Assembly: GCF_019805165.1 (NCBI RefSeq)
Contig: NZ_RWIJ01000007.1
Location: 62,001 to 126,000, forward strand
Source of the DNA: Azospirillum sp. 412522
GTDB lineage: Bacteria; Pseudomonadota; Alphaproteobacteria; Azospirillales; Azospirillaceae
Direction of reading: 5' to 3'
DNA: 64,000 nucleotides
Positions 1 through 7,605 of this stretch are shown piece by piece (the stretch's first letter is position 1; each line of letters starts with the position of its first letter). The notes below the pieces were generated by a model. It was not told the origin of the DNA. It searched no databases and saw only the letters and a list, made by a program, of their open reading frames with translations. Position numbers and translations under genes: made by a program.

Positions 1-599
1 TGTTCGACCGGCCCTACGATCACTGGCTGCTGTCCGAGGCGCTGCCGGAAGCCGACGCCGACGCCATTGCCGACCTGCCCTGGGGGCCGCCGCCGGTGTC
101 CGACACCTACGGCAAGCGCGAGACCAACAACGCGTCGCGCACCTATTTCGGTGAGGAGAACCGCGCCAGATACGCGGTGTGCGAAACGGTGGCCCAGGCC
201 TTCCAGAGCCGCCCGGTGGTGGACGCGATCCGGAAGACCTGCAGCGTCGACCTGACCGGCACCAGCCTGCGCATCGAATATTGCCAGGACGCGGACGGCT
301 TCTGGCTGGAGCCGCACACCGACATCGGCGTCAAGAAATACACGATGCTGATCTATCTCTCGAAAGGACCGAACTGCTCGCACTGGGGCACCGACGTGCT
401 GGACGAGAGCCGGACGGTCGTCGCCCGCGCACCCTACGCCTTCAATGAAGGGCTGATCTTCATCCCCGGAAGCAATACTTGGCATGGCTTCGAGAAACGT
501 TCGATCAACGGCGTACGGAAATCGATCATCGTAAACTATGTCGGCCCCGAATGGCGGGCGCGGCAAGAACTCTGTTTCCCTGACAAACCTGTTGCATAA
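1..599 (+). CDS. 2OG-Fe(II) oxygenase family protein, 5' end outside window
   Basis: The reading frame is open from base 3 and has no start codon in the window that is needed, so the N-terminus lies to the left. The visible 198 residues contain the H-x-D iron ligand pair (EPHTDIG) and a distal His (TWHGFEKR) with an Arg about 10 residues on for 2-oxoglutarate, on a double-stranded beta-helix pattern. This fits a non-haem Fe(II)/2-oxoglutarate dioxygenase that hydroxylates an unknown substrate in the cytoplasm. A second gene of the same superfamily follows 78 bases later on the same strand, which suggests a joint role, possibly in modification of a surface glycan or peptide; that role is inference. 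Substrate cannot be read from the sequence. Confidence 0.8.
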   Translation, partial: FDRPYDHWLLSEALPEADADAIADLPWGPPPVSDTYGKRETNNASRTYFGEENRARYAVCETVAQAFQSRPVVDAIRKTCSVDLTGTSLRIEYCQDADGFWLEPHTDIGVKKYTMLIYLSKGPNCSHWGTDVLDESRTVVARAPYAFNEGLIFIPGSNTWHGFEKRSINGVRKSIIVNYVGPEWRARQELCFPDKPVA

Positions 600-677
600 A
601 ACTTCCGTCGTGGTTAAGTGACGCCGGTTTTGGGGGGCAAAGCCACCGTCGGCACGCTCTTTGGGAGTTTCGTACTT

Positions 678-1310
678 ATGTCCATGCTTGATCTGGACAA
701 GTTCCGCGCTACCCCCCTGCAGCACGATCCCTATGATTTCCTGTGCGTTCCGGGCTTCGTGAAGCGGGAGTGTCTTGAAGAGCTGCACCGCGACTATCCC
801 AAGGTGGACAAGCCCGGCTCGATCCCGTTGGGCGTCTTCCCCCAGGGGCCGAGCTTCGACCGGATGATCGCGGAACTCAAGGGACCGGAGGTCTGCAAGG
901 CCTTCTCCGACAAATTCGACCTGGATTTGTCGAAGTATCCGACGATGTTCACGGCGCGCGGCATGTGCCGGCCGACCGACGGCAAGATCCATCCGGATTC
1001 GGCCAGCAAGCTCATCACCGTGCTGATCTACATGAACCCGCCCTGGGAGGCCACCGGCGGCCGCCTGCGCATCCTGCGCTCCCAGAACCTGGAGGATTAC
1101 GCCGCCGAGGTTCCGCCGGAGGAAGGCACCCTGATGTGCTTCCGCCGCAGCGACACCTCCTGGCACGGCCATTATCCCTTCGAAGGCCAGCGCCGTGCGA
1201 TCCAGATGAACTGGGTCAAGGGCAGCGTCTATATCTGGCACGAACAGTTGCGCCATCGCGTCGGCGCCTGGGCGAAGGGCGTCTTCGGCGGCCAGTCGAA
1301 AGAGTATTGA
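678..1310 (+). CDS. 2OG-Fe(II) oxygenase family protein
   Basis: The start at 678 is preferred over an upstream in-frame codon at 618 because a GGGAG stands at about 662-667 and the first 20 residues of the longer form do not look like protein. The 210-residue product has the iron-binding facial triad: H105-x-D107 in KIHPDS and H163 in SWHGHYPF, with R172/R173 as likely 2-oxoglutarate ligand. It is therefore a probable non-haem Fe(II) dioxygenase, cytoplasmic, with no signal peptide. It is only distantly similar to the preceding oxygenase, so the pair is not a fresh duplication. The substrate is unknown; proximity suggests the two enzymes act in one pathway. Confidence 0.82.
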   Translation: MSMLDLDKFRATPLQHDPYDFLCVPGFVKRECLEELHRDYPKVDKPGSIPLGVFPQGPSFDRMIAELKGPEVCKAFSDKFDLDLSKYPTMFTARGMCRPTDGKIHPDSASKLITVLIYMNPPWEATGGRLRILRSQNLEDYAAEVPPEEGTLMCFRRSDTSWHGHYPFEGQRRAIQMNWVKGSVYIWHEQLRHRVGAWAKGVFGGQSKEY

Positions 1311-1350
1311 GAAGGCCGAGGGGCTGCCGCGCCCCTCGACAGAGCGATCC

Positions 1351-1932
1351 TCAGTCGATCAGATCCTCGACCTCGCGGATGCGGCCGTTGTCGATCATGA
1401 ACTGGACCAGTTCCGGACGCTGCTTGCCGAGCGTGCGGTGACGCTGGCGGACGGCGGCGATCAGGTCGCCGCCGCGGCCGAGGATATCGTCGGCGAACTC
1501 GATCATGCGCAGGTTGGGCCAAGTCTGGGCCCTGATGGCGACCACCGCCCCGACCGCATCGGCCGCGGGAAGGTCGGGACGGGCCTGGGCCAGGATCATG
1601 GTCAGAGCCGCGGTGGAACGCGATACGCCGGCATGGCAATGGACCAGCAGGTGGCGGCAGTCCGCCGGCTCCGCCAGGAGGTCGCGGCCAAAGGACAGAA
1701 TGCGCTCCACGTCCGACCGTTCCGGTGCGATCTGGCCGCGGGTCGGCTCGATCACGTCATGAAAGCGCAGTTCCAGCCGTTCATGCTCGCCGTAATCGCC
1801 GAACTCGCTCGGCTCCGTCATGTCGGGGTCGAGGATCGACAGCACATGGCTGACCTTGCCGCCGCCGAAATTGCAAAGCTCGCTGAGACCGCAGACCGTC
1901 AGGCCGAAAGGCACGAAATCGCTGGCCATCAT
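1351..1932 (-). CDS. protein tyrosine phosphatase-like protein
   Basis: The product of 193 residues carries the cysteine-phosphatase signature C-x5-R as HCHAGVSRST, with nucleophile C99 and R105 forming the phosphate loop. The length and the single compact domain match bacterial dual-specificity/tyrosine phosphatase-like proteins. The tandem ATG pair at 1932/1929 is preceded by a GAGAGA stretch; a longer frame begins at 2040 but its first 36 residues are low-complexity and unlikely. It is convergent with the oxygenase gene and 138 bases downstream of the DTW gene on the same strand. The substrate may be protein or another phosphoester; there is no evidence on which. Confidence 0.85.
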   Translation of the reverse strand: MMASDFVPFGLTVCGLSELCNFGGGKVSHVLSILDPDMTEPSEFGDYGEHERLELRFHDVIEPTRGQIAPERSDVERILSFGRDLLAEPADCRHLLVHCHAGVSRSTAALTMILAQARPDLPAADAVGAVVAIRAQTWPNLRMIEFADDILGRGGDLIAAVRQRHRTLGKQRPELVQFMIDNGRIREVEDLID

Positions 1933-2070
1933 TCTCTCGTTCGATTGCGGGGGAGGAAAACAGGGGGCTGGGGAGCCGCATTTGGCACCCGGCGCGGCAG
2001 CCCCGTCAACCCGCCAACCGTTCATACACGCGATCATCACAATCGGCGCCGGCGCTCCTCCCCTGCCCCG

Positions 2071-2775
2071 TCACATCTGCTCGCCCGACTCCTCTTCCCC
2101 CTCCTGACCGGCGGCTTCTCCAGTCGGCGGCACCGGACGCGGACGGGGCGCGCGCAGCTTCTTCAGCAAGAGCGAGAAGGGCTTCAGCGCAGTGTCCATG
2201 ATGGTCTGGTCGCCTTCCAGCCTCGACAGCAGGAAGGCGCCGGCCTCCAAGGTGGAGACGCTGTCGCGCCTCGGCTCCTTGCGCGCCTGCCCGTAAAGGG
2301 AGCGGAATTGCGGATTCAGCACGATGCGGTGGCATTTCAGCAGCCACGCATTGCGCCACCACAGGGTTTTGGCCTGGCTCCAGGTGCCGTCCAGGACAAT
2401 CACCCCCTCCAGATCGTTCAGAATCCCGGCGCTGTCGCGCATGGGCTGGCCGCTCTTGTCGACCACCCCCACCTCCGGCCGGGGAGCGCCGCCATCCTTC
2501 ACCGGACCGAGATACAGCACGCCCCACCGCCTGGGATCGACCTCGCGCCCCAGGATGCGCTTCAGGCCCGGCCAGCTCAGCCCGACCTTCACCATCGAGT
2601 TGGCGAACTGAAGATGGGCGATCTGGGCGGTGCCCAGATTTTCCCGCTTCTCCTGCGGGTGCTGCAGGATCAGCAGGAACACGCCGTTGTCGATCGGCTG
2701 CACTGCCTCGCAAATGCACAGATGATTAGGCTTTAGGCATTTCGGGCAGGAGTCGGGTGCGGGGGCGCTATGCAT
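2071..2775 (-). CDS. DTW domain protein, probable tRNA-uridine aminocarboxypropyltransferase
   Basis: The 234-residue protein has the N-terminal Cys cluster C-x2-C-x6-C-x-C (SCPKC...LCIC) and the D-G-T-W motif that names the DTW family. Characterised members (E. coli TapT/YfiP) transfer the 3-amino-3-carboxypropyl group of S-adenosylmethionine to uridine 47 of tRNA, giving acp3U. The start at 2775 puts the Cys cluster close to the N-terminus as in relatives; an AAGGA lies about 13 bases upstream. The C-terminal 30 residues are Pro/Glu-rich and probably disordered. Function follows from family membership; the exact tRNA position is not shown by the sequence. Confidence 0.86.
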   Translation of the reverse strand: MHSAPAPDSCPKCLKPNHLCICEAVQPIDNGVFLLILQHPQEKRENLGTAQIAHLQFANSMVKVGLSWPGLKRILGREVDPRRWGVLYLGPVKDGGAPRPEVGVVDKSGQPMRDSAGILNDLEGVIVLDGTWSQAKTLWWRNAWLLKCHRIVLNPQFRSLYGQARKEPRRDSVSTLEAGAFLLSRLEGDQTIMDTALKPFSLLLKKLRAPRPRPVPPTGEAAGQEGEEESGEQM

Positions 2776-3133
2776 GGGAGGTACGCATTCCTTGAAGGGG
2801 ATTGGCCGCGAATATGGGTTGGAACGGCGCGGAAGGGAACACATCTCACACGGGACGGCGGCGATCCTCGTCCAAGAGCGATGGCCGCCACGGCGTGTAC
2901 GACAGATCCCCCCAAGATGCCCTGGTGTCATACCTGTTCATGTGGGTTCAAGTGGCTTCGTATAAACCGTTTGTAGAGACTTAGTCGTGTGTCATGGAAC
3001 TCGTGTGACGCGCTTAACAGCTGGCCTGGAACTTGCGTAGATATTATCCAGGCTAACAGGACGACGGGTGGGCCAGGACCGGCCTTGTCAGGCTGATCCA
3101 CGGTGCCATCCGGCGCTCAGAAGGAGACCTGCC
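2776..3133. other. intergenic region with sigma-54-like element
   Basis: The 358 bases between the DTW gene (leaving to the left) and the small gene at 3134 hold no convincing open frame. They must contain the promoter of the DTW gene. The only recognisable element for the rightward gene is the -24/-12-type motif at 3022-3037, listed separately. Three short overlapping frames of about 60 codons exist here but have no ribosome binding site. Confidence 0.5.
3022..3037 (+). promoter_or_regulatory. possible sigma-54 (-24/-12) promoter
   Basis: TGGCCT, five bases, then TTGCG: the invariant GG and GC dinucleotides sit at the -24/-12 spacing of RpoN promoters (consensus TGGCAC-N5-TTGCA). It would transcribe toward the small gene at 3134 with a leader of roughly 85 bases. 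One mismatch-rich hit in a GC-rich genome can arise by chance, and no enhancer-binding site was recognised. Confidence 0.3.
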
Positions 3134-3316
3134 ATGCTGCCCGCCCACCTTGCCGACCGCCTGCTCAAGCAGCGCCGTGATGCCGACAGCGCGGAATTCG
3201 CCCGCCAGCTGCCGCTCTACGCCCCGCTGGATGCGGATGACCCGCGCTGGATGACCGAACCGGACGGGGCGGAGCAGCCCGCCCGCCGTGACCCCGATTG
3301 GGCGACCAACTACTGA
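3134..3316 (+). CDS. small hypothetical protein (60 aa)
   Basis: A strong ribosome binding site (AAGGAG at 3121-3126, seven bases before ATG) decides the start at 3134. The predicted 60-residue product is soluble and polar, with an acidic, Pro/Asp-rich second half (YAPLDADDP...RRDPDW) and no membrane segment, cysteine pair or known motif. It is the only plausible gene in a region between the DTW gene and the broken imuA. No family is recognised; small proteins of this kind are often annotated as hypothetical in Azospirillum-like genomes. A possible sigma-54 promoter lies upstream. Confidence 0.55.
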   Translation: MLPAHLADRLLKQRRDADSAEFARQLPLYAPLDADDPRWMTEPDGAEQPARRDPDWATNY

Positions 3317-3341
3317 TCGGCACTCAGCCACTGATCGGCAC

Positions 3342-4304
3342 TCAGGGCGCGCTGGCCGACATGACGGCCGGTTTGCGGTGATCCGACAAACGGGTCTGTC
3401 GGTTGTCGGACATTGCTCCCTTGGCTACCGCGTCCTTGGCTATCGATTGCCGGACCATCGGCTGTTGCGCCGGCCATATCCCCGGATCGCTTTCGGCGGT
3501 CTGCCCAAGGCCGCTTCCATCCCCATTCCCGCCTCTACCCCCGAGGTCACGCCATCCCTCCCCATCCCAGGCGAGGGTCCAGTGGCCCTGGCGACCGCTC
3601 CGGCAGCGCTCCAGCGCCACCGACCAGCGTGGCGTCCCCAAACTCCGCAAAGCTCCAACCGGGCGCGAGGCTGCATCCTCCTCGTCCAGGCTGGGGGCGG
3701 CATCCAGACGCCAGCGGGTCACTGCGGCACTGAGGCCATCCACCCTCCCGCTTTTCCGCCGAACCGGCCCACCCGCGCTCAAATCCAGCAGGAAGCCGGT
3801 CACTCCCGACGACTCGGCAGCCAGTTGCAACCGTCGGCTGGCGGTGAGATCCAGCCCCTCCAACTCGCCCAGCACCGCTGACAGGGCGGAACTGCGCAAC
3901 GCCTCCTCCATCACCCACAGCGCATCGACCGCCCGCCCTGCCCGCACCGCCACGAGGCGGTCGGGCGTCAACCCATAGGCCGCCAGCCCAGGGGCATACA
4001 GGTCGCGCCCGCGCAGGATCCACAACGCCGGCGCCCTCGGCGTCGCCAGCCGGGCCAGCAGTGCCGCGGCGAAGCCGGTGCCCGCTCCCGGGTCCTACGC
4101 CGCCACCGCATGCAGGCACCCCAGCGGCAACCCGCCGTCGGGCAGATGCCCGTCGACCGAATCGATCCCGAAAGGCTGCGTCCGTCCTCCCGCGCCACCC
4201 GCACCCTCGATCCGGCGGATACGTGCGCGCAGATCGGCCAGCGCCCCGGCCCGATCGGGCGGCGCAGCGTCTGTGGACTGGGAAAGGCGCGACAGGACAG
4301 GCAT
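3342..4304 (-). pseudogene. imuA: imuA (SOS mutagenesis RecA-like protein) interrupted by an in-frame amber codon
   Basis: Reading leftward from 4304, the frame gives an ImuA-like N-terminus (LRARIRRIEG, then FGIDSVDGHLPDGGLPLG and LHAVAA), a TAG at 4095-4097, and then continues in the same frame with PGAGTGF, WILRGRDLYAPGLAAYGL and the rest of an ImuA protein to 3342. There is no frameshift: a single GAG/CAG-to-TAG change explains the break. ImuA works with ImuB and DnaE2 in damage-induced mutagenesis, but neither partner is next to it here. The last ~60 residues look like read-through into non-coding DNA, consistent with loss of a downstream imuB. The start at 4304 has GGAG seven bases upstream; 4328 is an alternative. 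A LexA box lies directly upstream. An error in the sequence is the main alternative. Confidence 0.8.
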
Positions 4305-4330
4305 GACCCGGCTCCGCTCGACAGGCATAT

Positions 4331-4345
4331 GTTCCTGATATGTTC
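4331..4345. promoter_or_regulatory. LexA box (alphaproteobacterial SOS operator)
   Basis: The direct repeat GTTC-N7-GTTC (GTTCCTGATATGTTC) matches exactly the LexA operator of alphaproteobacteria. It ends 27 bases upstream of the imuA start at 4304 and overlaps the place where its promoter should be, so the gene was, and its remnant probably still is, under SOS control. Confidence 0.85.
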
Positions 4346-4427
4346 TATCACGAACCAGTGTCGAGAGGGAGTCTGCGACTCCTGTCTTGCTCTGTGACCG
4401 CCTGCCCTGGCTTTCCCGGCCTTTGGC

Positions 4428-4880
4428 TCAGTTGGCGATGGGTGAGGCGCCGATCTTGCCGCGCGGGGCGGCCTTGATGGTCGGGCCGGCATTGTCGACC
4501 GGCTTCGCCAGGGTGGTTGAAGTACCGCGGGTGCCGCGCGGGGTGTTGCCCTTCAGGCTCAGCAGGTGCAGCCGGACATAGGCGGTGGAACCGCCGGTCT
4601 TCACCGCCACCCAGTCGCTGTTTCGCACCCGGCCGAGCGTGGTCACCGCCTGTCCCGTCCCCAGCGTGGCGACGACACCCGCAGCGGCGGACGGCTGGGC
4701 ATAGGCCGGCGTCGGCTTGTCCACCTGCCATTCCCCATAGATCGGCTCCAGCCCGGTCCCGGTCTCGGGCGCGGTGCGCACCGTCGGCGGATTCGGGATC
4801 CGCTGGTACGGCATGCAGCCGGGAACCGTCAGCGTGGCCAGGGCCACCACCAAGGGAAGGGTACGCAGACGCCGGATCAT
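4428..4880 (-). CDS. SH3-like domain lipoprotein
   Basis: The 150-residue product begins with a short basic N-region, a hydrophobic stretch and a lipobox (TVPGC, C22), so it should be a lipoprotein of the periplasmic face. Residues from about 50 to 110 (EPIYGEWQVDKPTPAYAQPSAAAGVVATLGTGQ... and the VRNSDWVAVKTGGSTAYVRLHLL segment) look like a bacterial SH3 fold, a module often binding peptidoglycan or protein. The C-terminal tail is Thr/Pro-rich and basic. It lies upstream of the LexA box and broken imuA on the same strand but 123 bases away. Its exact role is unknown. Confidence 0.72.
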   Translation of the reverse strand: MIRRLRTLPLVVALATLTVPGCMPYQRIPNPPTVRTAPETGTGLEPIYGEWQVDKPTPAYAQPSAAAGVVATLGTGQAVTTLGRVRNSDWVAVKTGGSTAYVRLHLLSLKGNTPRGTRGTSTTLAKPVDNAGPTIKAAPRGKIGASPIAN

Positions 4881-5204
4881 CGCTCACCTTGAGATGGATC
4901 GGTGCTTTGCAGAGGCAGGGCAGACAGGAGGATATCGACCTTCGGCGCGACCATACAGGAGGCGGCTCCCTCTTCGCCACCGCAGCGCACCCGGATTCGC
5001 TATGCGCTTTTTGGGGCACGCCACCCGATCAGGAAAAATTATTTAAAGTTCCATCTTTCTCGTTCAACCCCTGCGCAGGAGTCCGGACCCGCCCCGCGTA
5101 TCTTGACCAACGAGACGCCCAAGACAAGCCCTACCGGCCACGGTCAAAGGACGTCACCGCCAGAACGGCAGTCCATCACGACGTACTTTACGGGGGCACC
5201 GACC
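4881..5204. other. intergenic region between divergent genes
   Basis: These 324 bases separate the SH3 lipoprotein gene from the EF-hand gene and must contain both promoters. An unusually AT-rich patch for this genome lies at about 5034-5055 (AAAAATTATTTAAAG), suited to a promoter of the EF-hand gene. No operator or RNA structure was recognised. Confidence 0.4.
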
Positions 5205-6014
5205 ATGATCTCCTCCCTCGGCAGTTCCAGCACCGCCGCGACGCTGCAGAAATTCTTCTCCAAGGCGGACGCCAACAGCGACTCGTCGCTGTCCTCGGAC
5301 GAGCTGCTGAGCGCGCTCGGCGAGACCTCCGCCGCGTCCGACAATTCCAAGCTCTCCTCGGCGGTCGACAGCCTGGTCAAAAGCCTGGACAGCGACAGCG
5401 ACGGCTCGCTCAGCGCGACGGAGTTCAGCTCCTTCTCCAGCCAGTTCGACTATGGCAGCGGCAGCGCCCTGCTGGCGGCTCAGGAGCAGGCGAGTGCGAT
5501 GCAGCAGCAGTTCGCCCAGAACCTCTATGCCAGCCTGGACAGCGACAGCAGCGGCGGCATCAGCACGGACGAGCTGACTTCGGTCCTCACCTCCGCCGGC
5601 CAATCGGCCACCGATGCCTCCTCGCTGTTCAGCAGTCTCGACAGCGACGAGGATGGGTCGATCTCCCAGGACGAGCTGACCAGCGCGCTGAAACAGGCCG
5701 AGGCCAACCGCCCGCCCCCGCCGCCACCCGCCAACGACAGCGGCATTGCCGACGCTTCGGACAGCAGCAGCACAACATCGACTTCGGCCTCGACCTCGTC
5801 CACATCCTCGTCGTCTTCCGACACCGCGTCGGCGGACGGCACGACCAGCTACGACCCGCTGGATACCAACAAGGACGGCTATGTGTCGGAACAGGAACGG
5901 ATGGCCGCCTATGGCGGGGGCACGCAGCAGCAGGCGGGCGGCGTGACGTCCAACCGCCTCAGCGGCGACATGCTGCGGACATTGATGCAGGGCATCAACG
6001 AGGTTGCCGCGTAG
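5205..6014 (+). CDS. EF-hand domain protein with five calcium-binding loops
   Basis: The 269-residue protein has five D-x-[DNS]-x-[DS]-G-type loops at residues 22-33, 62-73, 112-123, 146-157 and 220-231; the last (DTNKDGYVSEQE) is the most canonical, while the first lacks the central Gly. Loops 4 and 5 are separated by a Pro run and a nearly pure Ser/Thr linker (about 170-210). There is no signal peptide or membrane segment, so it may act as a cytoplasmic calcium buffer or sensor, or be exported by a leaderless route. The ATG at 5205 is chosen because the frame upstream has no protein-like character. A strong terminator follows. It is acidic and Ser-rich, unlike its neighbours. Confidence 0.85.
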   Translation: MISSLGSSSTAATLQKFFSKADANSDSSLSSDELLSALGETSAASDNSKLSSAVDSLVKSLDSDSDGSLSATEFSSFSSQFDYGSGSALLAAQEQASAMQQQFAQNLYASLDSDSSGGISTDELTSVLTSAGQSATDASSLFSSLDSDEDGSISQDELTSALKQAEANRPPPPPPANDSGIADASDSSSTTSTSASTSSTSSSSSDTASADGTTSYDPLDTNKDGYVSEQERMAAYGGGTQQQAGGVTSNRLSGDMLRTLMQGINEVAA

Positions 6015-6042
6015 CCTTGTGGGTTCGGATGCGCGGCACGGG

Positions 6043-6084
6043 AAAAGGCGGTCGGCGGGTGGCGCCGGCCGCCTTTTCTTTTTT
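6043..6084 (+). terminator. intrinsic terminator after the EF-hand gene
   Basis: A 14-bp stem (AAAAGGCGGTCGGC pairing with GCCGGCCGCCTTTT, one G-U pair) with a seven-base loop is followed by a run of T. It lies between the convergent EF-hand and hemN genes and may also stop hemN transcripts. Confidence 0.85.
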
Positions 6085-6109
6085 GGTGAGGGAGGGAGAG
6101 AACCTGCTC

Positions 6110-7537
6110 TCAGACCGCCCGGCTGTGCCGCCCGGCGCCCTTGGACAGGTGGGTGTCGAAGCGGGCGGCAACGATGCGCATCAGGGGACGGGCGCTCTCC
6201 GGCACATGGACACGCCGCCCCTCCACCACCGCAACGCCGTCGGCAATCAGATCGGCCATCCCCTCCAACTCCGCGTCGAAGGCGGACTCGGCCAAGCCGT
6301 GGGCGCGGGCGATGGCGGCGGTGTCGACCGCCAGGTCGCACATCAGCCGCATGATAAGGTCGCGCCGCACCTTGTCGTCCTGAGTCAGCGCGATGCCCTT
6401 CCCGGTGGGCAGGCGCCCTTCCTCGATGGCGGCGGCATAATGGTCGAAGGGCACGGCGTTCTGCACATAGCCCTGCGGCAGCGCGCCGATGGAGGAGGAA
6501 CCGAAGCCCAGCAGCACCTCGGCGTCGTCGGTGGTGTAACCCTGGAAGTTGCGGCCCAGCCGCCCCTCCTCCTGCTGCACCGCCAGCTCGTCGCCGGGAC
6601 GGGCGAAATGGTCGAGACCGATGGCGCTGTAGCCGGCCGCGGCCAGCGTGTCGCCGATCGCGGCGAACTGCTCCCAGCGTCCGAGCGAGCCGGCCAGGGC
6701 GGATTCCTCGATCTTTTTCTGGTGGGTCTTCATCCACGGCACATGGGCGTAGCCGAAGACAGACAGCCGGTCGGGCGCCATCTCCAGCGCGATCTCGGCG
6801 GAGCGGGTGACGCTCTCCACCGACTGGTGCGGCAGACCGTACATCAGGTCCAGGTTGACACTGGCGATGCCGGCGTCCTTCAGCCAGGCCAGCGCCTGTT
6901 CGGTCACGGCCCGCGGCTGGACGCGGTTGATCGCCTGCTGCACCGTCTCGTCGAAATCCTGAACGCCCAGCGAGGCGCGGTTGACCCCGGCGCGGCCCAA
7001 CGCCGCCGCCATCTCCGCCGTCAGGGTGCGCGGGTCGATCTCCACCGCCACTTCCGCGTCGTCGGCGACATCGAAGCGCTTGAGCAGCAGCGCGATCATC
7101 GCCTCGAAATCGTCGGGCGCCATCATGGTCGGGGTGCCGCCGCCGAAATGGATGTGGCGCACTGCAAGCCTGCCGGGAATGCGGTCGGCCACCATGGCGA
7201 TTTCGCGCCGCATGTGGTCGAGATACTCGGCGATCGGGGCATAGCGCGCGACGATCTTGGTGTGGCAGCCGCAGTACCAGCACATCTTCTGGCAGAAGGG
7301 CACATGCAGGTAGAGTGATCCGGAGCATGCGGGATCGATCGCCTCCAGCCAGCCGCCATAGACGTCGCCGTTCACCTCGGGCGTGAAGTGCGGCGCAGTC
7401 GGGTAGCTGGTGTAGCGCGGCACCCGCAGCCCGTCATACTTGGCGAGCAGCGCGGCATCGACACCGTGGGCGACACCGTGGGAATGGGACGGGGCGGCGG
7501 GGGCCGGCTGTACGGCCAGTGCGGAGATGGCGTTCAT
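6110..7537 (-). CDS. hemN: oxygen-independent coproporphyrinogen III oxidase
   Basis: This radical-SAM enzyme decarboxylates coproporphyrinogen III to protoporphyrinogen IX without oxygen, in the cytoplasm, for haem (and, where present, bacteriochlorophyll) synthesis. The 475-residue length and the N-terminal PRYTSYPTAPHF, the cluster motif C-x3-C-x2-C in FCQKMCWYCGC, and HFGGGTPT are those of true HemN rather than HemW. An FNR/FixK-like box lies at 7573-7586, the arrangement typical of hemN genes switched on at low oxygen. No clear ribosome binding site precedes the ATG at 7537 and the box is only 36 bases upstream, so a slightly later start is possible. Confidence 0.95.
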   Translation of the reverse strand: MNAISALAVQPAPAAPSHSHGVAHGVDAALLAKYDGLRVPRYTSYPTAPHFTPEVNGDVYGGWLEAIDPACSGSLYLHVPFCQKMCWYCGCHTKIVARYAPIAEYLDHMRREIAMVADRIPGRLAVRHIHFGGGTPTMMAPDDFEAMIALLLKRFDVADDAEVAVEIDPRTLTAEMAAALGRAGVNRASLGVQDFDETVQQAINRVQPRAVTEQALAWLKDAGIASVNLDLMYGLPHQSVESVTRSAEIALEMAPDRLSVFGYAHVPWMKTHQKKIEESALAGSLGRWEQFAAIGDTLAAAGYSAIGLDHFARPGDELAVQQEEGRLGRNFQGYTTDDAEVLLGFGSSSIGALPQGYVQNAVPFDHYAAAIEEGRLPTGKGIALTQDDKVRRDLIMRLMCDLAVDTAAIARAHGLAESAFDAELEGMADLIADGVAVVEGRRVHVPESARPLMRIVAARFDTHLSKGAGRHSRAV

Positions 7538-7572
7538 GAGCGACAGAGTGCCGCAGTCCCTCCACCCCCGCC

Positions 7573-7586
7573 TTGATCCACGTCAA
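7573..7586 (-). promoter_or_regulatory. FNR/FixK-type box upstream of hemN
   Basis: TTGATCCACGTCAA matches the TTGAT-N4-ATCAA consensus of the Crp/Fnr family at nine of ten positions. It lies just ahead of hemN, a classic FixK/FNR target, and downstream of the DUF4112 gene. Confidence 0.72.
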
Positions 7587-7605
7587 GATCGCGGGGACCG
7601 CCTCC

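Noticed and set aside
4025..4097. Frameshift as the cause of the imuA break
   Set aside because: The frames before and after are the same (both end in phase with 4304); a single in-frame TAG accounts for the interruption.
4517..7318. 933-codon open frame on the plus strand across the SH3, EF-hand and hemN region
   Set aside because: It overlaps three recognised genes in other frames, has extreme Arg/Gly/Ala composition and no domain.
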